From Hypomesus transpacificus (lineage: Eukaryota > Chordata > Actinopteri > Osmeriformes > Osmeridae), in NCBI RefSeq assembly GCF_021917145.1, contig NC_061062.1, positions 12,470,282 through 12,534,281 of the forward strand: a stretch of 64,000 nucleotides of DNA. The letters run 5' to 3'. Positions 24,846 to 38,467 of this stretch are shown here, one piece after another; within the stretch, counting starts at the first letter, position 1, and each line of letters opens with the position of its first letter. Position numbers and translations under genes: made by a program. The notes under the pieces are model-generated. The model did no database searches, had not been told where the DNA came from, and saw only the letters and a program-made list of their open reading frames with translations.

Positions 24846-26009
24846 ATGGAGCAAGATAACACCTCTGTGCTGGACCTGTTCTTGTCCAATGTCACAGATC
24901 TCCCTGGAACCAACACTGACCCACCCTGGGATGAAACCACACTCCTGAGCTTGCAAATCTCCCTATCCGCCATCTTGGCTGTTGTCACCCTGGCAACGGT
25001 GCTGTCTAATGCCTTTGTCATCGCCACCATCTTCCTCACCAGGAAACTGCACACCCCCGCCAACTTCCTGATTGGTTCGCTGGCCGTGACGGACCTGCTG
25101 GTGTCTATCCTCGTCATGCCGATCAGCATCGTCTATACAGTCAGCAAGACCTGGTCGCTGGGCCAGATTGTTTGTGACATCTGGCTCTCTTCCGACATCA
25201 CCTTCTGCACGGCCTCCATCTTGCATCTGTGCGTCATCGCCCTTGACCGCTATTGGGCCATCACTGACGCCCTGGAGTACTCCAAGCGGCGCACGACGCG
25301 CCGGGCGGGGCTCATGGTGGGGGTGGTGTGGGTTATCTCCATCTCCATCTCCCTTCCGCCGCTCTTCTGGCGGCAGGCCAAGGCCCATGAAGAGCTGACA
25401 GAGTGCTTGGTGAACACAGACCAGATCTCGTACACTCTCTACTCCACCTTTGGCGCCTTCTACGTTCCCACCATCCTCCTCATCATCCTCTACGGGAGGA
25501 TTTACGTGGCCGCACGCTCGCGCATCTTCAAGCCGCCAGCGTCCTGCGGAAAACGCTTCACCACAGCCCAGCTCATCCAGACCTCCGCTGGCTCCTCCCT
25601 CTGTTCGATTAACTCTGCCTCCAACCAGGAAGGACACACCCACTCAGCAACCGGAGGAGGAGGAGGAGGAGGAGGAGGGGGAGGCTCGCCTTTGTTTGTG
25701 AACAGCGTGAAAGTGAAGCTAGCGGACAGCGTGCTTGAAAGGAAACGTCTGTGCGCCGCCCGGGAGAAGAAGGCCACCAAGACGCTGGGCATCATCCTGG
25801 GAGCCTTCATCATCTGCTGGCTTCCCTTCTTCGTGGGCACCCTGGTCATGGCCATCTGCAAGGGCTGCTGGTTTCACCCTGTGCTGTTTGACATTTTCAC
25901 CTGGCTGGGATACCTCAACTCCCTCATCAACCCTGTCATCTACACTGTCTTTAACGACGAGTTCAAACAGGCCTTCCACAAACTCATCAAGTTCAAGAGA
26001 TGCTACTGA
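24846..26009 (+). CDS. htr1d: 5-hydroxytryptamine receptor 1D (Gi-coupled GPCR)
   Basis: A plasma-membrane serotonin receptor that lowers cAMP through Gi/o, encoded by one intronless coding exon of 387 residues (human HTR1D is about 377). Seven hydrophobic helices are visible. Glycosylation sites are N5-TS and N15-VT. The amine-binding Asp is D117 in SSDITF, the DRY motif is 134-136, the likely disulphide is C110-C187, CWLP is 324-327, and NPVIY is 362-366. The blocks [15 protein letters not shown] and [10 protein letters not shown] are shared by 5-HT1B/1D receptors. The short N-terminus, ending and loop GHTHS...SPLF fit 1D better than 1B. The start at 24,846 (MEQDNTS) matches the family; an in-frame ATG at 24,798 would add 16 unrelated residues. 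The third intracellular loop holds an unusual run of 11 glycines (270-280). Cys386 near the end could be palmitoylated. Confidence 0.93.
   Translation: MEQDNTSVLDLFLSNVTDLPGTNTDPPWDETTLLSLQISLSAILAVVTLATVLSNAFVIATIFLTRKLHTPANFLIGSLAVTDLLVSILVMPISIVYTVSKTWSLGQIVCDIWLSSDITFCTASILHLCVIALDRYWAITDALEYSKRRTTRRAGLMVGVVWVISISISLPPLFWRQAKAHEELTECLVNTDQISYTLYSTFGAFYVPTILLIILYGRIYVAARSRIFKPPASCGKRFTTAQLIQTSAGSSLCSINSASNQEGHTHSATGGGGGGGGGGGSPLFVNSVKVKLADSVLERKRLCAAREKKATKTLGIILGAFIICWLPFFVGTLVMAICKGCWFHPVLFDIFTWLGYLNSLINPVIYTVFNDEFKQAFHKLIKFKRCY
25653..25685 (+). repeat. (GGA)n coding repeat, poly-glycine
   Basis: Eight GGA codons followed by GGG, GGA and GGC encode 11 glycines in the third intracellular loop of htr1d, between HTHSAT and SPLF. 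Human HTR1D, as I recall it, has only a short GHSHSAGSPLF there. The tract is therefore an expansion in this lineage and is probably length-polymorphic. Confidence 0.9.
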
Positions 26010-29000
26010 CGAAATGATGTGGAAAGGTTGTACACAGACATACACTGGCTTTGTGATGTACACTCTACTGGGATATTAACAGGTGTGTCTGACCTGGACT
26101 GCTCCACAGCCTGTGAAGACATGGCAAACTTGGACTTTACCCAACTCACTGGTAACCCGTTGACACTAAAGACAGAACATGTGATAAATATGTTACCATT
26201 GTAATTTTCCTTTTCCTGTTTTTGTAGGAAAAAATGTGAATGACAAGAAACAGAAGTCCTAAAGTGGACATCATTATGTGGATTATATGGCCTGGATTAT
26301 TGCGAAACACTGTGATGTGGCATTTGTTAATTTGTTGTAAAAACACACATGCTCATCGTACTGTGTTTGTTCAATGGACATCTTTGAACTCATTTCTAGG
26401 ATCCACGCCATTGCAGTTCTTCTAGATATTTCCCCTATCAAACTTCTGCATGTATTTCCAGAAGTTGAATAGGTTGCTAGAACTACAGAAATCACGTTCT
26501 TAACACCAAAGGGACCGATACAATGACTAACACTTCAAGGAACTCCTATGAATAACTTTATGTACCAAGACTAATGAATTTGACTACAAAGCAATGCTGT
26601 CACATATATGTTCATCTTTCATAACCTTTATGTGATTCAGTACAGTATATAAAGAGGATATATACCTATATATAAATATTCACGCAGTGTTTCTGTGTCC
26701 CACTCTTGTGTGTGAGAAAAAAGGAAACAGTGTGTGTGTGAATGAGAGTGCATGTGTGTGTGCGTGTGTGTGTGCCTGCTTGTGTGTACTTGTGTGAGGC
26801 CTTCCATGTTTGCGGATGTGCATGTGTGAGTTTCAGGTTGGGGTGCATGTATGTGTAGGGGAATTGATCTGTTTTTATTCTCTCTCATCTTCTTGACAAA
26901 GAAGCCAAACAGAGTGTGATGTCATGTTTGGGATGTGGGCAGAGTGGAGGCTCAGTGTTATTGCAGTGAGAGTTGGGCTGGCAGGACCAGCCATCCACCT
27001 ACTGGAGATGTATTATCTAAACACTTCTGCTATAAATACACCAGGAGAGCTTTGAAGTTGCACAACCATTTCTATCAGGTTCTAAGGGTTTGAACAGTTA
27101 TTGTGTGTGCGTGGTTGCCTGTGTCTCTGTCAGCGTGTATGAAATAACCCCCCTCGAATAATTCTCTTCAGCACACCTGCAGGTGATGTAATACACCTCC
27201 ACCTGACCTTTTATCCACTGGCGGATAAACGGATCCTTTCAAAACGCTCCCTGGTACCACCTCCTTCCATGATACAATAACTTTCTTCACACTCCTCTGT
27301 GGCTAGGGAACAGGTTAGCGCTTAGCTCTGACAGCAGATACACAGGGCCCCTCATCCTGGATGCAGCCAAAAGGACATGAAGGACTGAAGATGTGAAGAC
27401 ATGAAGGACAGAGGCGAGGGGGGGGGGAGAAGTGATGGAGCAAAAGGGGAAAAGGGCGAGGGGGTGGAGGAGTTCTATTATTAACGCCCAATTTACTTTG
27501 TTTACAAAGGCTAACAGCTCTACCGTTCCACCTCCAGAACCAGCTTTTAATGTTGACCAGCTGTGGAGACCTTGTAATGGGAGTTGACAGAGTGCCGCTG
27601 TGGAAACCGCCACTAGCAATGCTCCATAAAACCGATGAAGCCGTCAATATTGATTTGCAGAAGTTAATCAATTATCAAGGAGTGCTGCCTTGCTGGGATC
27701 AAACTAATTATAGACCTGCATACTATCTCACCAAACACATGCACACACGCATGCTGATCTAAAAGGGAGAATATCAGAACCCAATGACATTCTGAATTAA
27801 ATGAAAACTACCGCCTCATTTTCTATATATCCTCACGTGTCCCCAAACAAAAAAGTTAAATAAATAAATGAAACACAACTACTGTGATCAGATTAATCAC
27901 ACTGCTAGTAGCAGGCCTGGAACTGATTCCTTGTTTCCTTGGAAATCAACAGGCATTTCAAAGGGTCTCTATTAATTATAGAGGAAACACAGAGAAAAGG
28001 AAACACAGGTGACACCCAACAATGGCGTGCAGAGATCGAGAAAGAGGCACGTGAGCCGTATACTAAGAGTCAGACTTTCAAAGAGGACATGAGCGATTTA
28101 ACTAGGTAATGTTTCTCTAACTGACACCAATGGAAAGGTCACTTTGCACTTAACCTCCTAGGAATGTCACACTGGGTCACAGACTATCAACAGCATGGGA
28201 GGAGAGGTGACAGTAACGGGAGAGGACAGACAAAGAGAGAAGGAGAGAAAGAAAGGAGGGAGTGAGAAGAAAGAGCAAAAGAGAGGATGAGAACAGGGGA
28301 AGAGAGGAAGCTGTATTGAATATAGTCCAGTCCTCTGAAAAGATAAACAAAGAGAATAAGGCAAGGGAGCTGTTGAAAACCTATGTTGAAAACCAAACAC
28401 ACTGTATGTAGCCTCCCTTTGACTTGTGGCACACTTGTTTCTTTAATGCTCATCAATATGCCATCCCGTTCTCTTCTCTCTGATAGCCAACAGAGTTGTC
28501 AGGGATGTGAGAGTGTGCAGGGGGGATGGGGGTATCATCAGCAGGAGCAGAACTGTGTCAAGTGCATCTGAACCCAGAACAGATCTAGCAAAGGAGCGTA
28601 AATAATGTGGCGGCCGCTCACTCCACGCTACATCCAGGCCCAAGTGTGGCTCTCGTAGCCAGGCTATTCTCTGTCAGGACGTGTCCTTCTCCACGGATGT
28701 CAGCTTTGTTCTTTGTAGAGTCACATCTGCCTCTGCGTGTGACAAGGGAGGACAGGAAGGAGGGAGAAGAACAAGGGAAGAAAGATATAAAATAATCTTG
28801 TTATCATCCAAACTGTTCTGGTTCGTCTGTTATGTGTAATGTGTTTAAGGCGTCTGTGTGTTATCACAATGGCTGCTAGCCCTGTCTAAAAATCCTAATT
28901 AGCAACAGTACTTAGAAAGCACTTTATCACCTCCCTCAGAAGGAGGGACTTTGACCCTTCCCCCCCACATTCGACCCTCCCCCCCCCCATATACACACAC

Positions 29001-31289
29001 ACATAATATATATAATATATTTTACACATAATACCACAGAACACATAAAACGTCACACGTCACATGAACAGCTGCACTCCAAGGCAAATGGGAAATAAAT
29101 GTTTGTAGGAACCCTATGAATAGTTCATGCCTTCTCTTCAACCTTCCATCAAACTTTTCTCTCACCATCTGTATGAAACTTGTATGAGCTCCAAACACAC
29201 GTGACTGTCCACCGTTACTGGTCATGATGGTCTGTCTCTCCCTCCCACTGTGTCCGTTTGAGTTTCAGAAATTCTGGTGTGAGTTAATTGTAAAACAAAG
29301 CTTCAAGGAAACTATGGTTCTGTTCATTAGGCTTTAAACTGCTCTGAAGAATCATGTCATATCTTGCTTTGGTTTTAATGACATTAGTGAGAGACTTGAG
29401 TCTCTGAGCCTCTTAACTCCTCCAAAAACTTTTGGGGTCTTTCTATTCCCAGTTAACAACCTACCCCAGTAATAAAGCTTTAGAATCTCTCCCTCAAAGC
29501 TGAGGTATCAGTTGATGTATTTGTCATTGGGATTAAGGTCTATTTAACAAGCAACTGTCTAGAAGTCTTGAAAGCCTTTCCTCTCTGCGGGCTCCTCTCT
29601 CTATGATACAGGCCATGCTAGTTTTATCTTCTGTTCTTAACACAGTCAGCAAAAAGCCCCACCATGAAGTCTATAAATGATGCATTGGTTTGATAGTTAA
29701 AGAGGTCGAAAGAGTGCGCGTGAGAAACGGTGTGGACTGAAAGAGAGGCTTAAAGATTCTGAGACATATAGAAACATCAGATGATGGTGGAAATGAAAGA
29801 GGTGCTGGACCGTAAAATCTTTGAAAGTTATAACAGCAACATCTTTCATCAAATCTAGTGTAAAGCTGTGCAGCGTGTTCAAAACAGTAGCACTCATGAA
29901 GATGATGGTTTCGCAGTACTGCCCTGGCAGTGTAAGACACATGCCGCCCAATCCGTCTCTTTAACCATGTGACTCATGAAACACAGCCTTCTACCATGTC
30001 CGTTCAAGGCCTGCGGTACTGTATTAACTTGTGAGGGGGCTGCATAGGTAGTGTAGGGAGGGAAGCAACCGAAATACCGGGAAACATCTGGAAGAATTGA
30101 TAACCAGCTGTTTCCCTTGAGTGCATTAATATTCCCATTTTTCTCTCATACTCTGTGTGGGATAGTAACCCCTGAGTTATGCGTCATTACTAGGTGGGAG
30201 CAGTAACAGTAAACTAACTCCTCTGCTGCCTTAGAACCAGGACAGTCTTACAGTAGCCTACATTCATGTGATTTGGATGATAAGGGCAAGTGTTCCAATG
30301 TTGTGACATTACCTGCTTGAAAAGCCACACTCGTGTGCTGTATTAGCTTTTAATGACCCTACTAAGGATTCCCTGGCCACCACTACCTGTCAGGCCCCAA
30401 CCAAGAGGGACGGTGAGAAAACCAACCGTCCAAGGGATTATGACTTAATTCAAGATGTCTGTCTGTTTGGGCTGATCTTCCACGACAGCAGCATTACTGC
30501 CTTCTCTGTTGTGGAGACACTCACCCATGTGTATACTGGGAGAACATGCAGGGGGAGAGAACACTGGGATTAACTCTTGTTAACTCACAGAGCTGCCATA
30601 ACAACTGGACAGAGTATGAGAATACTAAACATCAAGATGCTAATCAACACAGCCTTGAGGACACAGGCATCCCAGGGGGAACGATGCAAAACAACCCTCT
30701 CGGGTGTGCCTGTGGAAGAGAGAGTGAGATGTACCGATGCATGTCAAGTGGCTTCCTCCCACACGCTGGCTGTTAGGGTTAGCTGTCCTCGTTCAGCCTC
30801 TATGGGTTTGTCCCCCGTTGTGTGTCCATGTGATATCGATTATTTGGGAGAAATACCAAATTGGACAGGAACGGGAACACCTGGGACAGGTTACAACACC
30901 ATCCGCCACTGAAAACTACTGAAACTATTATGATGATCACAAAGGCACATAATATTATCAATATACAGTATAGTACTCAGAATCAGAATCGTGTTTATCA
31001 AACAAGGAATTTACTTTGGTGGGCAGGTGCATACGGTAAAGATAATAAACAAGATCAAATGTAGAAAATGTAAAACAAAATACTGGCACAGCTATACAAT
31101 ATCATATAAAATACGATAAAATAAAATAATATATAATACAATAATATAGAATAAAAAATAATACTGAAAAATAATACTGAACTAACCCTAACCCTATATG
31201 TGGGTTATATTTACCTTCTGAAGATATGTAGTCTATCTGACTATTCTGGTACTAGCTACTTTACATTCCCCTATACCTATAGGGAATCA
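26010..31289. other. htr1d 3' flank and intergenic DNA
   Basis: The htr1d 3' untranslated region must start here, but no clear AATAAA lies within the first kilobase, so its end is not called. TG-rich tracts occur at 26,720-26,850. A poly-G run lies near 27,420, and poly-C runs near 28,960-28,990. No further gene recognised. Confidence 0.45.
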
Positions 31290-31530
31290 GGGATTAGAGA
31301 GAGTCACCCACTAATCACAAGGTTGGTGGTTCGATCCCTGACTCCTCCTGGCGATGTGTTGCAGTGTCCGTGAGCAAGACACTGAACCCAAGTTAATTCC
31401 GGTGGGCAGCCCAGCGCCTTGCATGGCAGCTCCATTGGTGTGTGAATGAAAGGCAAAACGTGAAGAGCTTTGGGTATGCCAGAAGGTGTCGTGAAATGTG
31501 CTATATAAAAGCAGTCAATTTACCTCCCCC
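31290..31530 (+). mobile_element. tRNA-derived SINE copy, near full length
   Basis: It has a tRNA-like head with B box GGTGGTTCGATCCC. The body contains GAGCAAGACACTGAACCC, GGTGGGCAGCCCAGCGCC and TGCATGGCAGCTCC. The tail is GTGCTATATAAAAGCAGTC. This order (tRNA head, conserved body, TATATAAA-type tail) is typical of an abundant fish SINE family. The A-box region is decayed. Confidence 0.75.
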
Positions 31531-34500
31531 AGTCACAAGGAGGTTTGTAAAAGGATCCATGGTAACGAGACAGATAAGGATGAAGGGAGGATGAATAATG
31601 AAAGAGTAGAAGTAGACAGAGGCCTGGAGAACAGTGATAGTGACAGTGTCACTCAGCTGGCGGGATCAATCTCCTGAGTGAGAACTCCCAAGAGGAGGGA
31701 ACATGTGACCCCATGATCTTTGTCAACAAAGCTTGTGAATACTTCATATCTCAAGATCCCTCCCCACTGGTCTCTGACTCAGACAGTCCTTATCCCGCTC
31801 ATCTTCCATCCTTTTAGAGACTTGTCACATTCTAATGCCTGACAGCTCAATGAAACTGTGTTCCTGAGCTGGACTGAGATGCTTTTGATGATCCTTGACG
31901 GTCACTGGCAACGCTGTCTCCAGATGATTTGTCGTAAGTCCTCTTTGCAAACCATGGACTCAACGTCAACTTGCTCCCCCGCAGAGAAGTACCATTCCAG
32001 ATACAGCCGTTCTGAACAGAGACACAAGACAGCACCATGGACGATGACTTCTCAGTTATTCAGATGTTTTAACATTCTGTATTTCAGCCTCCCTTCTGAA
32101 TGAGGACCAGGGTGAGCCATTCTTTAGCCTGCAGATAGATAGTGAAACTCAGTGCATAGCTGACACACAGACATTTGATCTGAGTGCACAACCAGCAACA
32201 CATGCATTATTAAAGGTGAGCTGAACTCCTCCACACATATTTCCCCAGTCCAACCTTCCCAAGATCATAACTCTTCCTCAAAACCTCACATATCAAGCTG
32301 TTCAGATTCCCATTGCCCCTTGTAATTATGAAACTATAGATGTGATGTAATGAGACTGGGAAATATCTTAAACTATATAGCTTGAGAGCAAACCGCAAAA
32401 CTAATTAACAGAACACGCAATGGATGGTTAAGCTTTGCCACAAACCTCAAAATGCTCCATTATTTGTGTTTGTGTTTACCGGTATCTCCACCTCGTTATG
32501 TCAGAATTTGACAGCAACCATGCTCTATAATTTTGTCTGTGTACCATTAGCATTAACGACCTACAGATTTTTGGAGTTCTTCAGCTCTTGGCTGAACAGA
32601 AGCTACTAATTACCTTTGTGTAATTTCTATACTCAAGAAGCTTCTTGTGGGCCTGATGGTTAAGAAGCATTTCCTTACTTAAATCGACACCAAAGTGTTC
32701 CAAGTCTTTTTTAAAGGTGATTTGATACGCAGTTCTCAGTCATAATTACTCCTTCCTCCATCCCCATGTAAAGTCCTAACTGTCAGTCTTCAAAACACAT
32801 AGAAATCTGTCTGTGGACAGGCAGCCTCCAGACTTAAAAGAACCAGGGTTTGTCTGCCACCAAACCTCGTCCAGTGTTTAAAGGTCAGGTCCGATTACAT
32901 CAGATTACTCTCAGGAAGAGAGTGTTTTATCTGTGTGGAGGAGCGGGCCATGTCTCTGTCTCCAGTCTGCTGTCCTCTCCAGATTAGCCAGGGCAGAAAT
33001 TTCATTTCCTGGTCTAAATGGTTCACCAGTGGAGAGAAGAACTCGGAGAGGGATTAGAAAGGTAAGATGAAGGAGTGGATGAGAGAGAGAAAGAGAGCAA
33101 GAGCGAGAGACAAGACGAAAGATAGGACTGAATAAAGAGGTAGACTGAGAAAAAGACAGTCTGAAGTTAGGTAGGTATGGAGAGGACAGAATGGAGATGA
33201 TGTGAAAAAGGATCTGAAGGATCAGGGTTTGAGAGAACCTTGAATTCTAAAGGCGGCGGGGCAGCGTAACCCTTTTTCATGCAGACTTTATCTCAAATGA
33301 AATGTGCCATATCAAAGCCATGTGCAAACTCTAGGGGGGAGAGTGAGGTTTCCCTTAAAGGCCACAAGCCAAATCCGCTTGTTTAAATAGATGTGATAAA
33401 ATAATAAAAAAAGTATAATACTCTCTAACCAACAGCAAACTCGTAAAAGAAAAACACAATAGGAAACACAAAAACACTTGTCTGTTGGTCTGTCCTCAAG
33501 AAGCTGGGGGATATAACTGTGGGGTGAAGTCTTTGGATATTTCCCTCTGTCAGCCATCCATCCCAGTATTAACAGTGCAGGCCAGGGTCTAAGCTTCCCT
33601 GCCTCACTCATCCATGTCTCAGGCAGCTATGACAGGCTTCATCCCTCTCTGCCCTTCTCTCCAGGAACTGAGAACTGAGAGAGAGCCAGTAGAAAAGCTT
33701 GACCCTCACAGAGGACCTCGTTACTGACAGCTCCCATCACTGTGTTGGTGTGGGTTGGGGGGGTACCCATTTGATATTCTCTGATAAGAAGGTCTTCCAC
33801 ACCAACACAGTGACTTCCCATGACCTTCTGAAGCTCCTCCTCCACCTGGTTCTTTCTGACCTGTGATGAGAAAGGGAGGAGAGGAGGGAAAGGCAGCGGA
33901 GGTCAGGGGTGGGGAGGAGGAGAAGATGTAAATAATGTAGGTCTACTCTACAGGATGTGCCCTGTCTGAGTGTAGATGGTGGTGCTGATGTGTGCAGGTG
34001 CATGTGTTTGGGCCTGTAGCAACATCTCTGTTGACATCTGTGGCATGTGATCGCCAGGATTCTCTCCACCTCCCTCCGACCTCTGACCCCCCACTGTTAT
34101 AATCACCCACACCAGACAGAATGTTATGTTTCTCAAGGCCCCTGACAGCTAAGCTCGTCACTAAAGCTCACATAAACAGGTGATGAAAACCAGTACAAAA
34201 GATAATGGACTACAAAGAAAGGATAGCAAAATAATAGCAAAAATGTCAGCAATGATAAAAGGCACAGAGAAACGTGTTCATAGCTTGCAAGCTTTTTAAT
34301 AAATCTTGTGGGATTTATTAGACATCTGACTTCTGGGATTGTCAGACATAGTTGAATGACTCACAACAGAGAGATTAAAACATGGTTATTGGTGCTGAGG
34401 GAGGGCATTTGGTGGCGGTGAAGGAAAAATTGTGTTGTTGAGGGCCCTGTGAGAGATTCAGAGTTCTTCTGCTTACTACTAGAATATCTTAATGGTGAAA

Positions 34501-36060
34501 TGATTCCAGTTGCAACCCATGCCAGTTGTCCACACAAACCATGTAAATTACACAAATGTAAGCATGCCAATAATATGTGCCACACAAAAAAAAAGAACTA
34601 TGAAGCAAAGTATTTTTCACTCAGAAATGTAGTTTAGTCTTGGTACAAGAACATATTGTCTCTTTTGAATGTTGTTTTGATGGCTTGAAGTGAGGCAAGC
34701 AGAAGATCAAAACACATTTGAGAGAATATTACTATAATGAAAAACACTGCAACTTCTCATGAACTCTACATATTTATATTCACATAACTGTTCTTCATTA
34801 TAAATTAATGAAATCATGAAGGCCACTTCTTTCAGCTCTAGGTAATTACTAACTTTAGAAATGGTCCATCGAAATGGTCTTGATTGTTCATTTTCTCTTT
34901 GAACACTGATGAAGTGTGAGAGAAAGACGGGATGGAGAGACGGAGAAAGACAGAGTGAGAGACCAAGACAGAGAGATAGAGAGAGAGACAGAGCGAGAGA
35001 CCAAGACAGAGAGACAGAGTGAGAGACCCAAATAGAGAGACAGAGGCAAAGAGAGCAACAGGTGAAGGATGATTTTCTTTTCATATACTGTGATGAATGT
35101 ATAAACTATAGAATTACTCTGAAGCACCCTTTTTTGTATGTGTTTGTGTGCCCAGAAGTTAGATAGTTTCTATGATTCCAGAGAAACCAATTCCCCGGGT
35201 GGACTGTACAGCTAGAATGAGATGAAAAGGTGGGTTTGGAAACTATCAAGTGCATTTAAAGTGTTACAAGCCAGCAGCCAGTAGTCATTAACTGTAGTTT
35301 CAAACCTAAATAAATCCTCTAATTGTTCCTAATGGAGTTTCAGGTTATCTCTGGTTATCCTCTGCAACTTTTGTGGAGGAAATCGGATGGATTAGTAACA
35401 GACTGTCGATCTTCATTCACATTCCACATGTTCCACTTCGAGAGTCAAGAGATTATTTCACTATCCTTTTAAGTAATTTGTTTGTGGGGTGTTAGGGGAG
35501 ATGAAAACAAAAAACCTCCAGCCAATGCTGACAACATCAAACATAAAAGTAGAACTTGGGATCTGTAGCCCTACAGAATAAACTCCCTTTGACCACTGAC
35601 TTAAAAGGATTACTGGGCAAACAACATGAAGATCAATACGTCAGTCAATCTGAGAGGAATCCAATTAGTAGATAATTGATCATCCTGTTCTGACATTTAC
35701 TCAAATCTTAGGGGAAACAGAACAACACCCTCTAAGGACCATTCAATGACCCCCTGCAGGATTGTGTTCTAGCTTGGTGCTTGTATTTTGTATTGGTCTA
35801 TCAACATTCAATCCCCCAAAAATAACATCTGTGAATTTTAATCTGATTGTAACTATAGTAGAGTTTGGGGTTCTAATCCAGACTTTAATTTTCTTTTTTA
35901 TTCCTCAGGTTTCATTTCACCAGTTGGCTGTCTGCTGACAAAAAGTGTCGAACTGGGTATGATGTTATTAAAATAGTTAATGTATAAAAACAAAACCCCA
36001 TCCACACACACCTACACGGATGTTTATCAGCGGAAACACACACCCACACACACACCTATA
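31531..36060. other. Intergenic DNA, no gene seen
   Basis: Mostly unique-looking AT-rich sequence, with purine-rich patches at 33,070-33,150 and 34,915-35,060. Open frames are short and show no family resemblance. Confidence 0.5.
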
Positions 36061-36061
36061 C

Positions 36062-36069
36062 ACACCCAT

Positions 36070-36147
<78 letters not shown>

Positions 36148-36160
36148 ACACACACACACC
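36062..36160. repeat. Compound (CA)n-(CT)n microsatellite
   Basis: A CA run to about 36,097 passes through AACA into a CT run at about 36,101-36,147, then a second short CA run. It is the mirror image in composition of the tract at 10,836-10,946. Confidence 0.95.
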
Positions 36161-38291
36161 CACCAGGACCCTCTTCTCAGTTTGGCAGCTGGCAGATGTT
36201 CTACTAAGCCGGCCCACCTTCAGCCGGAACCTGCACTCTTTAATTAGGAACAGAGCTGTCATTTACACGCATCTGTATTTCAGAGAGTCAAGGGGGATCA
36301 ACATCCAGCAACCCCTGTTTTCAATTCAAAGAAATCATGACACAAGAATGTGTGTGTTTGAAAAAAAAACATGCTTCAGCATCCCTCCGATCCTTCCCTT
36401 CACCCTCTCCTCCTTTTCCTCCTACTCCTCCCTCCTTCTTGTCCTCCATATCTTCTGTAGTATGGGGGATAAGAACGAGTTGTGTGCTAGTGAGACTTAA
36501 CCCAATTCTGTCTGGGAGATTTATAATAGCAATAACATTTTAAATGTCTTAATCTGCAAGCCAGGTTGGATTTGATTGGAAAGGTCTATCAGTTGTCAGT
36601 TAGTTAATGAGTTGTTGAACCCCTAACAATCCAATAACCACGAGAGATCATTGATTTGTGCACAACTAGATGTAAGATTCTAGTCAAAGAAAAACAATAA
36701 TTCTGTCAGGCACAGGTGATTAGATAAAGACAAATTATCCATGGCACACAAATCCAACAATTTTAATGACAATTTGTAAACACATTCAATTGTGTTTGTG
36801 CATGTGTGTTCACAGAAACCATTAGTGGAGCACATCAATCAATACAATAAGCAGGTATTATAGTCCGAGCAGGCTGGTTTCACGGCTGGCCACCCTCTCA
36901 GGTCCGAGGAGAGGAAAGCTCACCTGACTCAACCACTGAGCACTAGCTGCTATATGTACCTAGAACAAATGGATCAAACAATATCCGTTGTTTACGTGTT
37001 AACAAACTACCAGTCACTTTAACTCTCTCATTTACCCAGTGTCCATTCCTCCCAACCCTTTACATTAAAAGAAATAACTTTATTTTTTTCTTTCCTTATC
37101 TTTCTTCTTCTCTCTTTCCCCTCTGTCTCTCCCTTTCTATACAGTCTCTCCTCCCACCTCTCACTGTCTCACTCATCTTTCCCCCTCCCTCTCTATTTCT
37201 AGCAGTATCTGGCTCTTGAACAGTAAACAACCTTTTGTCAAGACCTCACACTATTCTTCCACCGACTGCAGCTGTTGTTATGACAACTCACAGCACACGA
37301 TAACAGGGTGAGGTGCCCAGTACCTATGGATGTAGCAGTGAAAGAGCACAGGAGACCACTAATGATCCAGACCCAATAGGAAGAAATATATATTTAACTA
37401 GCAATCAGGTGACTGGCTATTAGTATTGAGGCTAACAAAAAATGTTCTAACTTGCTGCTCACTCATCTCCCTCGCCTTCTGTCTCCTTTACTGATAATGA
37501 ATGAGTCTGTGCAAGGTGTTTTGGGAAAATTGGCGTGACCATATTCTTGTCTAGTGCATTTGCAACGGAGCGAGTACAGATTGTCCCTCAACATTATTGT
37601 TATTCTTCATCAAAGCTGGCACAGGCCCATTGTGTCATATCTTTTGTGAAATAAGATAGGATATATTGCTCACACACGCAGATACTGTACGTGGACACAG
37701 CGACACACACACACACACACACATGCTTTTGACAGGATAGAGATTCTGCTCTTTACTTTTGCCTTTCAATAATGTAGCCTTTTTCCCCCTCACCCTGGAT
37801 GCAGAGACAGGAAATGAAGACGGCCCTATCTCTCTGTAATAATCCTGCTCTGGAAAAGGAGCGCGAGCTTCTGCATGCTGGGAAACACGGATACACAACA
37901 CAATGACTCAGATCTACTGACTCACATCCTACACTGTGTTTTGACAAATATGCACGTAACATACATAGAAGTCTTATCCATAAGCATCCTCATCTCCTCA
38001 GTGATTTGATGATGATTTAGACAAGGGTGTGCGATTGAAGAAAAAAAAGATAGTATCGAAAGGCTGGAATGATACCATAATGCAGTCTGTCCATCAATGT
38101 ATGGTTATCAATGTAGAGGCCATCCCAAGCCAGAGAATGTCATTTGACATCCCTGGTACAGAAATGCTTGTGATCTGTCATCCCCTTGTACACAGAGATT
38201 TTTAGCTTTCTCAACCTGAATTGAAGGCGATTAATGCAAATACAAAAACTGTCTTTACTTACTCTAATGCATAGGTACCAAAACTACTCTT
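36161..38291. other. Intergenic DNA, no gene seen
   Basis: Pyrimidine-rich tract at 37,080-37,200, CA run at 37,705-37,725. No gene recognised. Confidence 0.5.
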
Positions 38292-38467
38292 TTACATTTA
38301 GTCATTCAGCAGACGCTCTTATCCGGAGCGACTTACAGATTCCCCCTGAGGCAAGCAGGGTGAAGTGCCTTGCCCAAGGACACAACGTCATTTGACACGG
38401 CAGGGAATCGATCCGGTAACCTTCTGATTACCAGCCCGACTCCCTCACCGCTCAGCCATCTGACTCT
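38292..38467 (-). mobile_element. tRNA-derived SINE copy, reverse orientation
   Basis: Read on the minus strand it starts with a tRNA-like head: A box TGGCTGAGCGGTGAGG and B box GGATCGATTCCC. Next comes TGTCCTTGGGCAAGGCACTT, then the conserved fish SINE tail GTCGCTCCGGATAAGAGCGT-CTGCTGAATGACTAAATG. The head resembles a Leu/Ser-type tRNA. It appears complete. Confidence 0.85.

Noticed and set aside
24963..25643. 226-residue minus-strand open frame
   Set aside because: Antisense shadow of the htr1d coding exon.
31183..31195. Telomere-like CCCTAACCCTA
   Set aside because: Barely two imperfect units in AT-rich sequence; chance.
31290..31400. Possible tRNA gene (good B box); similar at 5343-5450 and 38,400-38,467
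   Set aside because: No complete cloverleaf or acceptor stem, and each is followed by a SINE body or tail.
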